From Actinostola sp. cb2023 (lineage: Eukaryota > Cnidaria > Anthozoa > Actiniaria > Actinostolidae), in assembly GCA_033675265.1 (NCBI GenBank), contig JAUJYZ010001585.1, positions 1 through 64,000 of the forward strand: a stretch of DNA of 64,000 bases. The letters run 5' to 3'. This document shows positions 1 to 13,143 of this stretch, one piece after another. Both the position numbers and the translations under genes were made by a program. The notes beneath the pieces are model-generated. The model had not been told where the DNA came from. It saw nothing but the letters and a program-made list of their open reading frames with translations, and searched no databases. Position 1 is the stretch's first letter. Every line of letters begins with the position of its first letter.

Positions 1-429
1 TGTATAGATCACTTCATTAAATTACTGATGATGGCAGCAGCACTGGCGAAACATGTTTAAATTAAAAATTGTCCGTAATCTTTATCAAATTAAGTGATAT
101 AATGTAGTTGTACAACTCTATTCATACTGTAAATCATGGATAGCTTGCATATGAGTGTTACAAGGAAGTGATATAATGCAGTTGTACAAAACCTCTTGTG
201 AATCAAATGGATTAATTCCTGACTTCATCAGCATATTCGCCTAATACAAGGTATTTAAGGCATGTTGTTGTACGTCTTGGGCTTCCTGATTCATCATAAT
301 TCTTAAAACGCCTGAAGAAGAAAAAGATAACATATCAAAAAGTATTTTAATATGGAGTAAGACTCCACATCAGACAGACTAATCATGAAAAACTGTGTCA
401 TGTCATAAGCCCAGTTATATAAGAATGGA

Positions 430-564
430 AGGGGTCCTTGCAAGAATGGAGTAAGTGACTTGTGATTAAAAAACCCAAATTCTCCTTGGAAAATCAAAGA
501 ATCTCAAGGAGAATCTAGATTTTGATCAGAGATCACTTACATTGTTCTTGCAGTGAGCCCTTCA
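430..564. mobile_element. Foldback MITE, CTCCCTGCAAGAA family, copy 1
   Basis: The ends are inverted copies of each other (GGTCCTTGCAAGAA at the left, TTCTTGCAGTGAGCCC at the right). The interior also pairs around CAAATTCTCC and GGAGAATCT. Further copies lie at about 22349, 23493, 27296 and 27472, so this is a dispersed non-coding family. No open frame of note. Confidence 0.7.
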
Positions 565-691
565 AAAATTGGTATAATTTTATGCACACTTAAATAATTG
601 GTCGAGGGCTGTGTGTTATTAGAATACAGATGGCAAGCACAGATGACATCACAAAATCACTCAATTCTCAAATATTATATAAAACAAATAT

Positions 692-877
692 ATTCCATTT
701 TACTAATGTGTCTGTACTCTTATAGATGCACAGAAGACGTCAAAATGTGGTGAAAACAACAGTCATGCCACTCGACTTCGTCTTGTGGCATACTTTTTTT
801 GTTCTCGCCACATTTTGACGTTCATCTGCATCTTATTATTATTATTATAAGAGTACAGACGCACAGGAAAATGGAAT
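692..877. mobile_element. Foldback element
   Basis: Long imperfect inverted repeat. ATTCCATTTT at the left pairs with AAAATGGAAT at the right, followed inward by TCTGTACTCTTATA and its complement and by GACGTCAAAATGTGG and its complement. A short ATT run sits near the right arm. MITE-like; no coding potential. Confidence 0.65.
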
Positions 878-968
878 CTAATTATGTTAAATATTGCATC
901 AGGCTTACCTCAAAGAAATCAGTGTGGTGCCTTCTCATAATCTCCCTCCCGTAGATGCATTTTGCCAC

Positions 969-1716
969 CACACTCTATAGGACAAAGACAATTATATGAG
1001 CCAATGTAGTATAAAGCTTGTAGAAGCCCATGGATAATGATGGGTGGTGTATATGAGGCCAATGTAGTATAAAGCTTGTAGAAACCCATGGATAATGAGG
1101 TTATAGGGAAGCATGGGTGGTGTTTATGAGCCAATGTAGTATAAAGCTTGTAGAAACCCATGGATAATTAGGGCTATAGGGAAGCATGGGTGGTGTATAT
1201 GAGCCGATGTAGTATAAAGCTTGTAGAAACCCATGGATAATGAGGCTATAGGGAAGCATGGGTGGTGTATATGAGCCAATGTAGTATAAAGCTTGTAGAA
1301 GCCCATGGATAATGAGGCTATAGGGAAGCATGGGTGGTGTATATGAGCCAATGTAGTATAAAGCTTGTAGAAACCCATGGATAATGAGGTTTATAGGGAA
1401 GCATGGGTGGTGTATATGAGCCAATGTAGTATAAAGCTTGTAGAAACCCATGGATAATGAGGTTATAGGGAAGCATGAGTGGTGTATATGAGCCAATGTA
1501 GTATAAAGCTTGTAGAAACCCATGGATAATGAGGCTATAGGGAAGCATGGGTGGTGTATATGAGCCAATGTAGTATAAAGCTTGTAGAAACCCATGGATA
1601 ATGATGTTATAGGGAAGCATGGGGGTGGTATATGAGCCAATGTAGTATAAAGCTTGTAGAAACCCATGGATAATGAGGTTATAGGGTATGAGCCAATGTA
1701 GTATAAAGCTTGTTTA
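969..1716. repeat. 72-bp minisatellite, about 10 copies
   Basis: The motif GTAGTATAAAGCTTG recurs at 72-bp spacing (for example 1138, 1210, 1282, 1354). Units differ by a few substitutions and one-base indels. The unit length is a multiple of three, so long artificial minus-strand open frames arise that are not genes. Confidence 0.92.
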
Positions 1717-1761
1717 TATGTACCAAAATGCAAAATGAATGCAACCTACATTTGTAGATTT

Positions 1762-1888
1762 CTCGTTTTTTCCCCCCTTGCGACATACGCTGCTTGGGCT
1801 TCTTGTATTTGCTTGGGCTTTCTGTGGTGGAAAGGAAAGGAGAGCAGGAAAGCCCAAGCAGCATACGTCGTGAGGGGGAAAAACGAGT
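1762..1888. mobile_element. Foldback element next to the minisatellite
   Basis: Inverted repeat: CTCGTTTTTTCCCCC at the left pairs with GGGGGAAAAACGAG at the right, and CATACGCTGCTTGGGC pairs with GCCCAAGCAGCATACG. The loop carries a C- and T-rich stretch. Confidence 0.65.
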
Positions 1889-2274
1889 GAACAATATTTA
1901 TTCTAGTACCAACCCAAATGGATTATGTTACCACTATCACTATTAAAACCGTAACTGGTGTAAACACCATTCTGTCCTCTCCCAAATTGGCTTACAAACA
2001 AATCATTCTATTAGCCACTATTATGACTGATCATTGGAAAAATGTTGGGGTTCCTGTGGGTAGTGATCCTTTGACGATATGTTTATGAAAGAAATAGCTT
2101 ATCGAGAAACACTTTAAAATTTTTAGTTAGAGGTACAAAAGTACAGTTCTTTATTAGCACCTTGTGTCATTCTTCAACAAGTACATTGTAACCCTCCCCT
2201 CCCCCATGGGTAATACTTTTTTTTAACTTACTGTATACATGTTTATTTAACCTTGTATTCCCCTGTACTGGTAG

Positions 2275-5200
2275 GGACAGGATGCTGATATGTTTGCCAG
2301 ACAATCAAGTGAGCTTCATCTTCCCAAACACCTCAACTGTCACAAAGAAGTGTTGCCATATTCTGGTCTGATGAAGTGGCTTAAAATGCATTGACCAGAA
2401 TGTATTTATGGAATTGTGCCTGGTAAGCTCAAGACTATTATTTTTGCCATGTTGAGCAAAAAAGAAATATCATTAAGAAATATCATTCTGAAGATGACCT
2501 CGGTCGAAAACGTCTAACATTTTTTTTTTTGTCATAAGACTTTACCTATTATATATCAATACAATAAATATAATTATGATGTAGTGTATATGGGAAACGA
2601 ATTACCCAAGAAAAGGTGCAACTTTCAGGCCTCTCAAACTTTGCAATCAAAAGATGTACATGACCAATATATCTTTGGGTTATAGTGTTTAATACTGTAA
2701 GTGAGCATTATCACACTTGATGAAAATATAGAGAAAATGATCAGCTCATTTTATCCCAATTTTTTGAAACAAAAACACATTTATTTTTAATTTTAATTGA
2801 ATTTTAATTTTTTATATCAAAATATCTAAAATTATGGACCGAGATGGATGCATAAGGTCCGTTGTCACTTTTATTTATTTTTATTAACTTCGCCATATGG
2901 CAGGGTCACTGCAAACAGCGTTTTAATAGCCAATTACTGTGGGCCCGTAGGACAGACCACACACACCCGGGAACTCCGTGCCCTACTCTACCCTATTCCA
3001 GAATAGGAATACACGGAATAAACACTTGGATGCTTTTATTTCAGCACATTTAAAATTCCAAACTGTTCCTTGTAACTTTATTATGATACAACAAGGAATC
3101 GTTTTATTTTACAGTGGACAGTAGCTGCGTGACAGCGATTTAGGGATGTTATTCTGTGTATTCCTATTCTGGAATAAGGTCAATCGAACGCACCCTTAGT
3201 CAAACAGTGGTGTGTGGGTTCTTTTACGTTCTTCCACAATGTAATGGAGTGTAGAGAGATGGGACTACTTAACTCAGCCCATCTTACTTTTTGTATTCAT
3301 GTATAATAGGTACACTATAATAGGACACTGCACACACTGGAAACTCTACACCCTACTCTTAGTCAAACAGTAGGGTGGGTTCTTCTATGTCCCTCCAGGT
3401 TCGATGTATTGGAGTGCGAAGAGATGGAACTGCTTGACTCATCCCATTTTTTGTATTCACTTAAACACCCTCCTGTACATGTACCATTGATTGCCTGTAC
3501 ATAACAAACAGCATTCCATACATTTGCAGGATTATGTCCATTCACTGAACAAAATCTACGAGAGGCAACTTAAGGATTTCTTTGAGACAGCAAAGCAAAG
3601 AGCAGTTGCAAAAGGGGCAAGATGTAAGTTACAGATTTTTATGAGAAGAAGTTGGTGTAGGCATGGTTTCCAAAGATGCTAGTTTGCTGCACAACAACAA
3701 TAATAATAACAACAACAACAACAACAATAAACAACAACAACAATAATAATAATAACAACAACATCAATAATAATATAACAACAACAACAACAAAATATTG
3801 ATCAACCAAACATACAAATGCAAGCTGTGGTGGGCTGAAAATCAAATGTACAGTGACTTTATAGATTTTCCACTATATGTAGTAACTAAGATAAGATAAG
3901 ATAGCCTGATTTTCAGATGGCTAATGTGTCATATGCTGTCGCTTCCTCCCAATCAGCATATGACACACAGTCTGTCTGGAAATCAGGCTAGTTAAGTATG
4001 GATATTTATCTGTCCTTCAGGCCCAGGTTTAATACACAACATGTAAAACTGATGCAGTTATTCAATAAATCATTGTATCTGTTGGATTAAAGACTTATCC
4101 GGTGTATAGCGCTATTCACTTTTCGTGCAACCGGAGCCAGAATGTTACATGTGTACACATGTTGACTTAATTTTTATAATTATGACAATAATTTATAATA
4201 ATAATTTTTATTATTTTTATTTTTATTATTTTTATTTTTTATAAGGAAGGACCCCTGCTTCAATTTTTTTTAATGGTTCCCTGTTCTTTTAATCCAGCCA
4301 TTCATAGTGCCTTCAAGATGACTGGTTCAAGCTCTGCAGCCAAATTAAATGTAGAAGACTCTGGGATTAGAATGAGTCCACGCCCAAGTCCCCGCCCTAT
4401 GGTTCACAAGTTCAGAGGGAGAGACAGGAAAGATACTGGTGACTTTTCTGGTTCTGATACTGTTTCACAGTCAGGATCCATTGGCTCTGTGGATTCTGGG
4501 TCATTAGCCCTTGAAACTAGAGGAAGATTTGATAGAGTAGGTGGAGACAACTCTCTAAGACAGTTTATCTGCACTGTTTTGATACTTGTCTGGCCCCATT
4601 AATACACACAAGGGGACAGTGTTGCATGTACAGTACACATTAGGGGACAGTTTCTTATTAGGGAGCTTAAGCAGCAGACATTTTTGTCAACACGGATGGC
4701 GCGTGCACTGACAAATGATGTTCGAAACGACCATTGACGTCCATGACGGCATTCTACGACGGCACTTGACCTGTTTTCACGTCGTAGATTGTCGTCACGG
4801 ACATCAACAATCGTTTCGAACATCATTCGTCATTGCGCACCCCGTCTGTGTTGACAAAAACGTCTGCTTAGGCTCTCTAATTTTGTCTCAGTGACATGAT
4901 CCATATAGTTAATGTAGAGCAGATTTTGTATGGAGCAAATTTATGTCATGGATGTGCTGTAATGGTGTCGTGCAGTAACCATGATGATGTTTTCTATTTT
5001 TGAGCTTAAAAGTCCTTGCCATGACCATGCTGTGCCGTGACCATGCCATGTCCCATGGTTTTTCACAGTCATACAATATCTGCTCTAGCTACATCTGGTT
5101 TCTCTGCAAAGTCTGATCCCTCATTCATCACTATTTCAGGTCTTTGACATTCTTCTTTCTGAGTTGGAACCAGTTTGTACATCAGAACAAGAATTTGTAC

Positions 5201-8200
5201 AGAAGTTTTTCGACCTTGCCATCGATGAATTTGATGTAAGTCTAAGCTGAGTAATAGAATTCTTCGTTCCTACTTTACCACTGTCTTTCTGTCCATGGTC
5301 TTACTATTTCATTTATTGTCCTGTGGTTGTAGACACCCGACGTTTCATCTAGTGGAAGTGATGCTTCTGATGGTGCATTCTTGAGCAAGTCTAACTCTGG
5401 GTAAGAAGAATAAAATAAACATCAAAAACTCTTGACTTTGGGCATGGCCATAGCCGTCAGTACGGTTTGTTCGGTTTCAACCGGACCACTTTTCGAATCA
5501 AACAGTTTCAATTTATTTACATTTTTAATTATTTGGATATTTTTTTTATGAAAAACAAAGTTTGAAAACCGGACCACTCAAAAGCTGGCCGGACCACTCA
5601 AAAACTAGCAGCTACAGCCCTGTTGGTCCCGTCTCAAGCTCTGTTTTAATTAATGATAAATAATAAACAATAAATAAATAATATATTTAAAGAGGGAGCC
5701 CACATCACTTATATAATAATAATAATAATAATTTCTTAAAAACGCATTAACCGAAGTCTCTCTTGACATTCTTTTCAGTGGGGCCCTAACTTAAAGACTT
5801 ATATGTACCTATATACATTTGTACAAGTATGTACACTTGCTAATGGACAACCACACAAGCAGACATTCCCTAATTATAGGTCATTATAAAGAACCCAGTT
5901 CATCAAACATTGCTTTACTATTAAACCTCTCATAAGCAGACACTGTCAAGTGAACATGCACTTGTGAGTTTCTTGTGAAAATCTGAATCCTTTGAATGAT
6001 TTTTATTCTAAATAAACACAAACTAATACATGTAGAAAGAGATTAGAGATCTATCTTAATGTTGAAAACTGTTCTTGAAATATTTTTAAAAATATTTATT
6101 TATTAATATAATATTATTAATAATAATATAAACACAATGTATTATCCACACTGTCTTGTGGTTTACATACCGCAGGGACATCAGAGAAAGAAAACACCTT
6201 AGTGAGGATGTCAGGTTTGTATTTAATGTCATGTTTAGTTCATGTACATCTCATCCATAAACGTTGTGTAGTCTTGTCTAGTTGTTGTGGTATTATATTT
6301 GACATGTAATGTTCCGATAAACTTGATTGACCTCAATCTTAAAATCCAACATGATTTAGTTCAATTACTATTAATAAACGTTTTTTTTTTTTTTTTTTTA
6401 ACTTTCTGATTACAAATTACTGTCAGTGATTAATGCCCTGTGATCAAGAGATAATATATTGTAAAATGAATGATATTACAGTATTATAAATGCATGCAAC
6501 TCACTCTGTTAGTGTATTAATTTGATTGTTTCACAGCCGAAGAAGGAAGATGATTGAACGACGTGAAGAGATTAAGTATGTCGACTATAAATCAACCAAA
6601 AAGGCACCTGTACGGCACTATAAATCATAAACACCACTTTTTATTGCACATCTTTATAATAAATATGTTGTGCCGTCACCACTAGACACTGCTAAACACT
6701 TAAAATGTAAAGTCAGCTTCGTTGGTAAAAATTATGGTTGGCTAAAGATGTCTTAGTTTAATTGCTTATGAAGCTTCTTTTTTCTTCTTTTGAAAATCGA
6801 TTACATATGAAGTGAATAGTGGGATGGTTCAGCATTTTGTGATTTGAGCTTTGCATTTGCGAGTTATAAATTAATTAAGGTTTAAAATCGTGATATGCTA
6901 ATTTGGTGACGTCAAAGTCACTGAATCACGATTTCAAACCCTTATATTTTTTTATACTTGCAAATGCAAAACTCAAATCACAAAATACTGAAACATGTCA
7001 CTATTCACTTCTAATCATAAGTTTACTAATCGGTTTTCAAAAGAAAGAAAAAAGCTTGAGTTCATATGCATGCACTTTAAGATGTCTACTTGAAGTAATT
7101 AAGCTACCACTATGTCATTGCATGCTTGTTAAAACTTAAGCAATGTTACGCTTTATACACTTTTGAATAAGATCACCGTAATAACATATATTAAGCATCC
7201 TTAAAGTACTATTAAATCACTTTCATTTAAACGATTTTTGTTGCTAGTCTGCAGTAAATGATAAAAACATTTGTCATGTGTATGTGAATGTTTGCATTAT
7301 TCCTTTCTTATTTGTTTGTCTGTGTTTATACTGCAAGCTGCCAAATGCTGATCACTCAATCACATTTATTGTCTATGTGTGCACTCATTTTAAGTAATCT
7401 TAATTGATGTAGCCTGCGTGCGTAACTGGCAGGGCAGAGTTGTAAGTATAGGCTGCCCGATAATCATAGATCTGGTTTTGTGTGCAATTTGGGATTAATT
7501 TAAACTTGAAGGTCATTAATTTTTTCAAAAAGTCGGGAATTTGGGCAAATGCAATTTGCGCTTTGAGAAAACAACACAAGTTCTAATTGATCCCAAATGA
7601 CACGAGATAACTGTATGATTATAACCATTGATAATATTCATGAAAAAAATGCACCACAGACTGTTTTTATATGAAGTATATTGTTTCACTATTGTACCAT
7701 GTATTTCTACCAATAATTCTGATCATCTATCCCAGGATTTCCTTATGATTTGTTCCCTGATCCTCTCCAAGCAATATGTTTCAGATTACCAGATCCTAGA
7801 GCATAACTAGCCTCTGTTGCATATGTTTCAGATTACCAGATCCTAGAGCATAACTAGCGTCTGTTGCATATGTTTTAGATTACCAGATCCTAGAGCATAA
7901 CTAGCCTCTGTTGCATATGTTTTAGATTACCAGATCCTAGAGCATAACTAGCCTCTGTTGCATATGTTTTACTGCCTCGTACCCAGTCGCTTCTTCGGAG
8001 GGGAAGGGGAGGGGGAGGGAGACGAGAAAGCGAAAAGAACTGGGGAGCAAAGCACCATGGGAAGGGATTAGAGGGTATCGCAAAGGAGCAAGGGAAGGGC
8101 GAACTGAGGAAGGGAAGCGCCTCCCGTCTTTCTCCCTTCCCGTGCTCCTTTGCGCGTTTCGCTTTCTCGTCCCCTTTCCCCCCTCCCCTTCCCCTTCCCC

Positions 8201-10365
8201 TCCGAAGAAGCGACTGGGTACGAGGCAGTATGTTTTAGATTACCAGATCCTAGAGCATAACTAGCCTCTGTTGCATATGTTTTAGATTACCAGATCCTAG
8301 AGCATAACTAGCCTCTGTTGCATATGTTTTAGATTACCAGATCCTAGAGCATAACTAGCCTCTGTTGCATATGTTTTAGATTACCAGATCCTAGAGCATA
8401 ACTAGCGTCTGTTGCATATGTTTTAGATTACCAGATCCTAGAGCATAACTAGCCTCTGTTGCATATGTTTTAGATTACCAGATCCTAGAGCATAACTAGC
8501 CTCTGTTGCATATGTTTTAGATTACCAGATCCTAGAGCATAACTAGCCTCTGTTGCATATGTTTTAGATTACCAGATCCTAGAGCATAACTAGCCTCTGT
8601 TGCATATGTTTTAGATTACCAGATCCTAGAGCATAACTAGCCTCTGTTGCATATGTTTTAGATTACCAGATCCTAGAGCATAACTAGCCTCTGTTGCATA
8701 TGTTTTAGATTACCAGATCCTAGAGCATAACTAGCCTCTGTTGCATATGTTTTAGATTACCAGATCCTAGAGCATAACTAGCCTCTGTTGCATATGTTTT
8801 AGATTACCAGATCCTAGAGCATAACTAGCCTCTGTTGCATATGTTTTAGATTACCAGATCCTAGAGCATAACTAGCGTCTGTTGCATATGTTTCAGATTA
8901 CCAGATCCTAGAGCATAACTAGCCTCTGTTGCATATGTTTCAGATTACCAGATCCTAGAGCATAACTAGCCTCTGTTGCATATGTTTCAGATTACCAGAT
9001 CCTAGAGCATAACTAGCCTCTGTTGCATATGTTTTAGATTACCAGATCCTAGAGCATAACTAGCCTCTGTTGCATATGTTTCAGATTACCAGATCCTAGA
9101 GCATAACTAGCCTCTGTTGCATATGTTTTAGATTACCAGATCCTAGAGCATAACTAGCCTCTGTTGCATATGTTTCAGATTACCAGATCCTAGAGCATAA
9201 CTAGCCTCTGTTGCATATGTTTTAGATTACCAGATCCTAGAGCATAACTAGCCTCTGTTGCATATGTTTTAGATGATTCACTTTTCTCCAACCAAGAGTA
9301 TCCACCTAAAACGTCAATGGAGGCCAGAGAATAAACCATTGTATCCTGATCCCACATTCTCTATTCCCATGCCTTATGATATCCTATGATATCTGTGATC
9401 CCTAATCCCATATACACTTTTGTTGTTTTATTCTGGAGCTTGGGAAATGTTCATGGTTTCCTGTCTCATAGCCTGCCAAGCTGTGCCGATCAACTTCATA
9501 ATCCGGCAGCGGCAGCCAATAGAAATGCCACTGAGTTCTAACTGTCATTATTTCGTCCATTTTCAGGAAGGTTATGCAGGGTTTGTTTAGTATTTTAGAC
9601 AATGAACTCCACACATTCATTCAGTTTGGAGACAAGTTGGATAGTTTGTAAGTATTACTAGAGTCTCTGTGGTGCTTGCTTTCGATATGCATGTAGATCA
9701 CCCACAGGCAGCCCAACCATTGTGTTCATCTTTTTTGATGGGTTTCCTGTGGGAGAGCATGCGGAATGCGTATTTGGTCTTTCATTCATTCATTTACTGG
9801 TCATTTTTCAGTAACACGATGTACATGCTGGTACGTATTGGTCAGTATGTCATTACAAACCAATTAACTTGTGCTCCAGTATCATACCTCAGCCAACAGC
9901 TTGGAAACTGCCTGATTACCGTCAAAAGACTCTTTGACAAATTTATTGTAAGTACAACAATGACAACATTAATTAATGTATGTTTTAAACCATGTCTCTT
10001 ATGGTCATCTGTCCCTCATGTATTACCTCTTGTGATCAATCTTTGATCTCACTGTAAATCATCTCCCTGCTTATGATCTTCTCATCCACTGTGGCCATTT
10101 TGCCTCACCCTTCTCCCTCCCTGCAGTCATATCACCTACCTCTGTCATTTTACCTACTATTTTCCTTACTGGCCATCTTGATTCCTATGGATATCCTGCC
10201 CCAGCCTTCTTGTGGTTACAAAGTGTTTGATGCAAATCCTGATGTACAGTACCACAAACTATACAAATAGTACCACCATTACCATGATAGGCATCCTTAA
10301 CCTTATCAAAGTCATCATCGCCATCGTCAGCACCATCATTGACATGACCATAATAATTACTTATA

Positions 10366-10445
<80 letters not shown>

Positions 10446-13009
10446 GGCTCTAGGAGCGGCACACTGGGTCTCAGCGCTCTTACAATAATTTGAAATGAAC
10501 CTTAAAAGTCTTATCATTTAGTGATAATATGCTGCTTCTCTGTTGACACACTGCTAGTTTATATCAACAGGCAGGCCTAATCAAACAGATACAAGAAGCA
10601 AAGATCAATAAAAATAAGAGATGTGGTATCCTACCATTTGTAGCAAAATTTGAGGTACAATTTATTGTGAGAAATTGAGCGTAATTATTTTTATATATCT
10701 AAAAGTTTAATGACCACTTGTCAATCTAGCCTGGCCCTCCCTTCCTCTCTTCCTCTTTCCCTTTTATCCTCTTTCATTCTCTTTCCCTTCCATCCTATTT
10801 CCCTTTCATCATCTTTCCCTTCCATCTTTCCCTTTCATCATCTTTCCCTTTCATCATCATTCCCTTCCATCCTCATTCCCTTTCATCATCTTTCCCTTTC
10901 ATCATCTTTCCCTTTCATCCTCTTTCCCTTTCATCCTCTTTCCCTTCCATCCTCTTTCCCTTCCAATCTCTTTCCCTTCCATCCTCTTTTCCTTTCATCC
11001 TCTTTCCCTTTCATCCTCTTTCCCTTTCATCCTCTTTCCCTTTCATCCTCTTTCCCTTTATCCTCTTTCCCTTTCATCCTCTTTCCCTTCCATCCTCTTT
11101 CCCTTCCATCCTCTTTCCCTTCCATCCTCATTCCCTTCCATCCTCATTCCCTTCCATCCTCATTCCCTTCCATCCTCTTTCCCTTCCATCCTCATTCCCT
11201 TCCATCCTCATTCCCTTCCATCCTCATTCCCTTCCATCCTCTTTCCCTTCCATCCTCTTTCCCTTCCATCCTCTTTCCCTTTCATCCTCTTTCCCTTTCA
11301 TCCTCTTTCCCTTTCATCCTCTTTCCCTTTCATCCTCTTTCCCTTTCATCCTCTTTCCCTTTCATCCTCTTTCCCTTTCATCCTCTTTCCCTTTCATCCT
11401 CTTTCCCTTCCGTCCTCTTTCCCTTCCGTCCTCTTTCCCTTCCGTCCTCTTTCCCTTCCGTCCTCATTCCCTTCCGTCCTCATTCCCTTTCGTCCTCATC
11501 CCCTTTCGTCCTCATTCCCTTTCGTCCTCTTTCCCTTTCGTCCTCTTTCCCTTTCGTCCTCTTTCCCTTTCGCCCTCTTTCCCTTTCGTCCTCTTTCCCT
11601 TTCGTCCTCTTTCCCTTTCGTCCTCTTTCCCTTTCGTCCTCTTTCCCTTTCGTCCTCTTTCCCTTTCGTCCTCTTTCCCTTTCGTCCTCTTTCCCTTTCG
11701 TCCTCTTTCCCTTTCGTCCTCTTTCCCTTTCATCCTCTTTCTCTTTCATCTTCTTTCCCTTTCATCCTCTTTCCCTTTCATCCTACACTTCGATACTACA
11801 TGTATTTGTCAGGAGCCCTGTATATGTTTAGTGACACCTTTCAAAACTTATTGTAGGAGTTCGTGGAAATTTCTGAAGGGATTTTTAAGAATGCAGAACG
11901 GAGGACTGATCTCGACAAGGCCTACATCCAACTGACACGAGTAGTGTTGGATCACGTAGAACGTGTTGCCATGGAGAACCTCAAGAATCCCAAAGCTGTT
12001 GTCATGCTAGGTATGTACTTCATTGTTCATCCCCAGGCTACTACATCGAGGAGCAATGCATGATGGGATACGCGATGCAACGCACTAGACACAAGTGATT
12101 GGGGTGATCTAGATGTAGGCTGCGCTTGTAGTGGTGTCGTTGTGCTCGCGACCCCCTAATGGGCTCAAAACCTAACATTAATGAAAAAATATTTGAATGC
12201 ATTTCTTTTCTTTTAAATACGTTTATTTTTCTCTTTCAGAAAACTACCATCACTTGTTCAGTAAGTGGTCTTTTGGTCTTTCCATCTCCATGTATGCTGC
12301 TCCCATTTGCGTTACCTGCATCTCCCATCACTCCAACCTACCATTCATTTTCGTCCATCTGTTCATCTGCCAGTCCTTTTGAACTGACTGTTTTGTGTCC
12401 CTCTGATCTGTGTTATCATTAACTGAATCCATAGCCAACACCTGTCTTTTGTAGGAGTGCTGTCCCGGTTAAAGATATCCTGTCTGGAGAAAGAAAAACG
12501 GGAGGCCAAACAAAAATACGGCGTCAGCCTGGATGAGTATGTCAAAGACATGATGGGCAGGCCCATGGAGAAAGTCAGTGTAAGAGAACATTTTAAATTG
12601 TTCGGTTGATTGTAGAAATTCTAGGCTGCGAGGGGCAGCCACATTTTGACGCTTGCTCCACGGCCGTCTGCCTTCCTAGTGAGGTTCTTGATGGTGTTGG
12701 TTTCTGTCGTTGCAGATCTTTTTCGAAGGCGTCCAGGAAAAGATAGCCGCTGGAGTGAAAGCAGAAGAGGTTGGATATCAGTTGGCATTTAGTAAACAAG
12801 AACTGAGAAAGTGTATCAAAGAATATCCATCAAAAGAGGTAACTAATCACATTTGTCGAACTTTAGATAAGTGATGGTGTGGATTGTTATTTTTTGCTGC
12901 TGTTGCTGCTGCTTTTGCTCTGTTGCTGCTATTTTTTTCTGCTGTTGTTTTTTTTCTGCTGTTTTTGCTGCTGTTATTGTTGTTGCTGTTGCTGGTGTTG
13001 TTACTGTTA

Positions 13010-13042
<33 letters not shown>

Positions 13043-13110
13043 CTGTTGTTGGTGCTGTTGTTGCTGCTGTTGTTGTTGTTGTTGCTGTTGTTGTTGTTGT
13101 TGTTGTTGTA

Positions 13111-13143
<33 letters not shown>

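Noticed and set aside
1101..1733. 210-codon minus-strand frame
   Set aside because: 72-bp minisatellite whose unit is a multiple of three, so one frame stays open; no independent support.
7775..9275. CRISPR array
   Set aside because: Units are contiguous direct repeats with no variable spacers, in an animal gene's intron. The same holds for the 32-bp arrays at 19725 and 54309.
10710..11831. 373-codon Ser/Phe/Pro frame and several minus-strand Lys/Glu/Arg frames
   Set aside because: Pure translation of the 14-bp polypyrimidine array in an EXOC1 intron.
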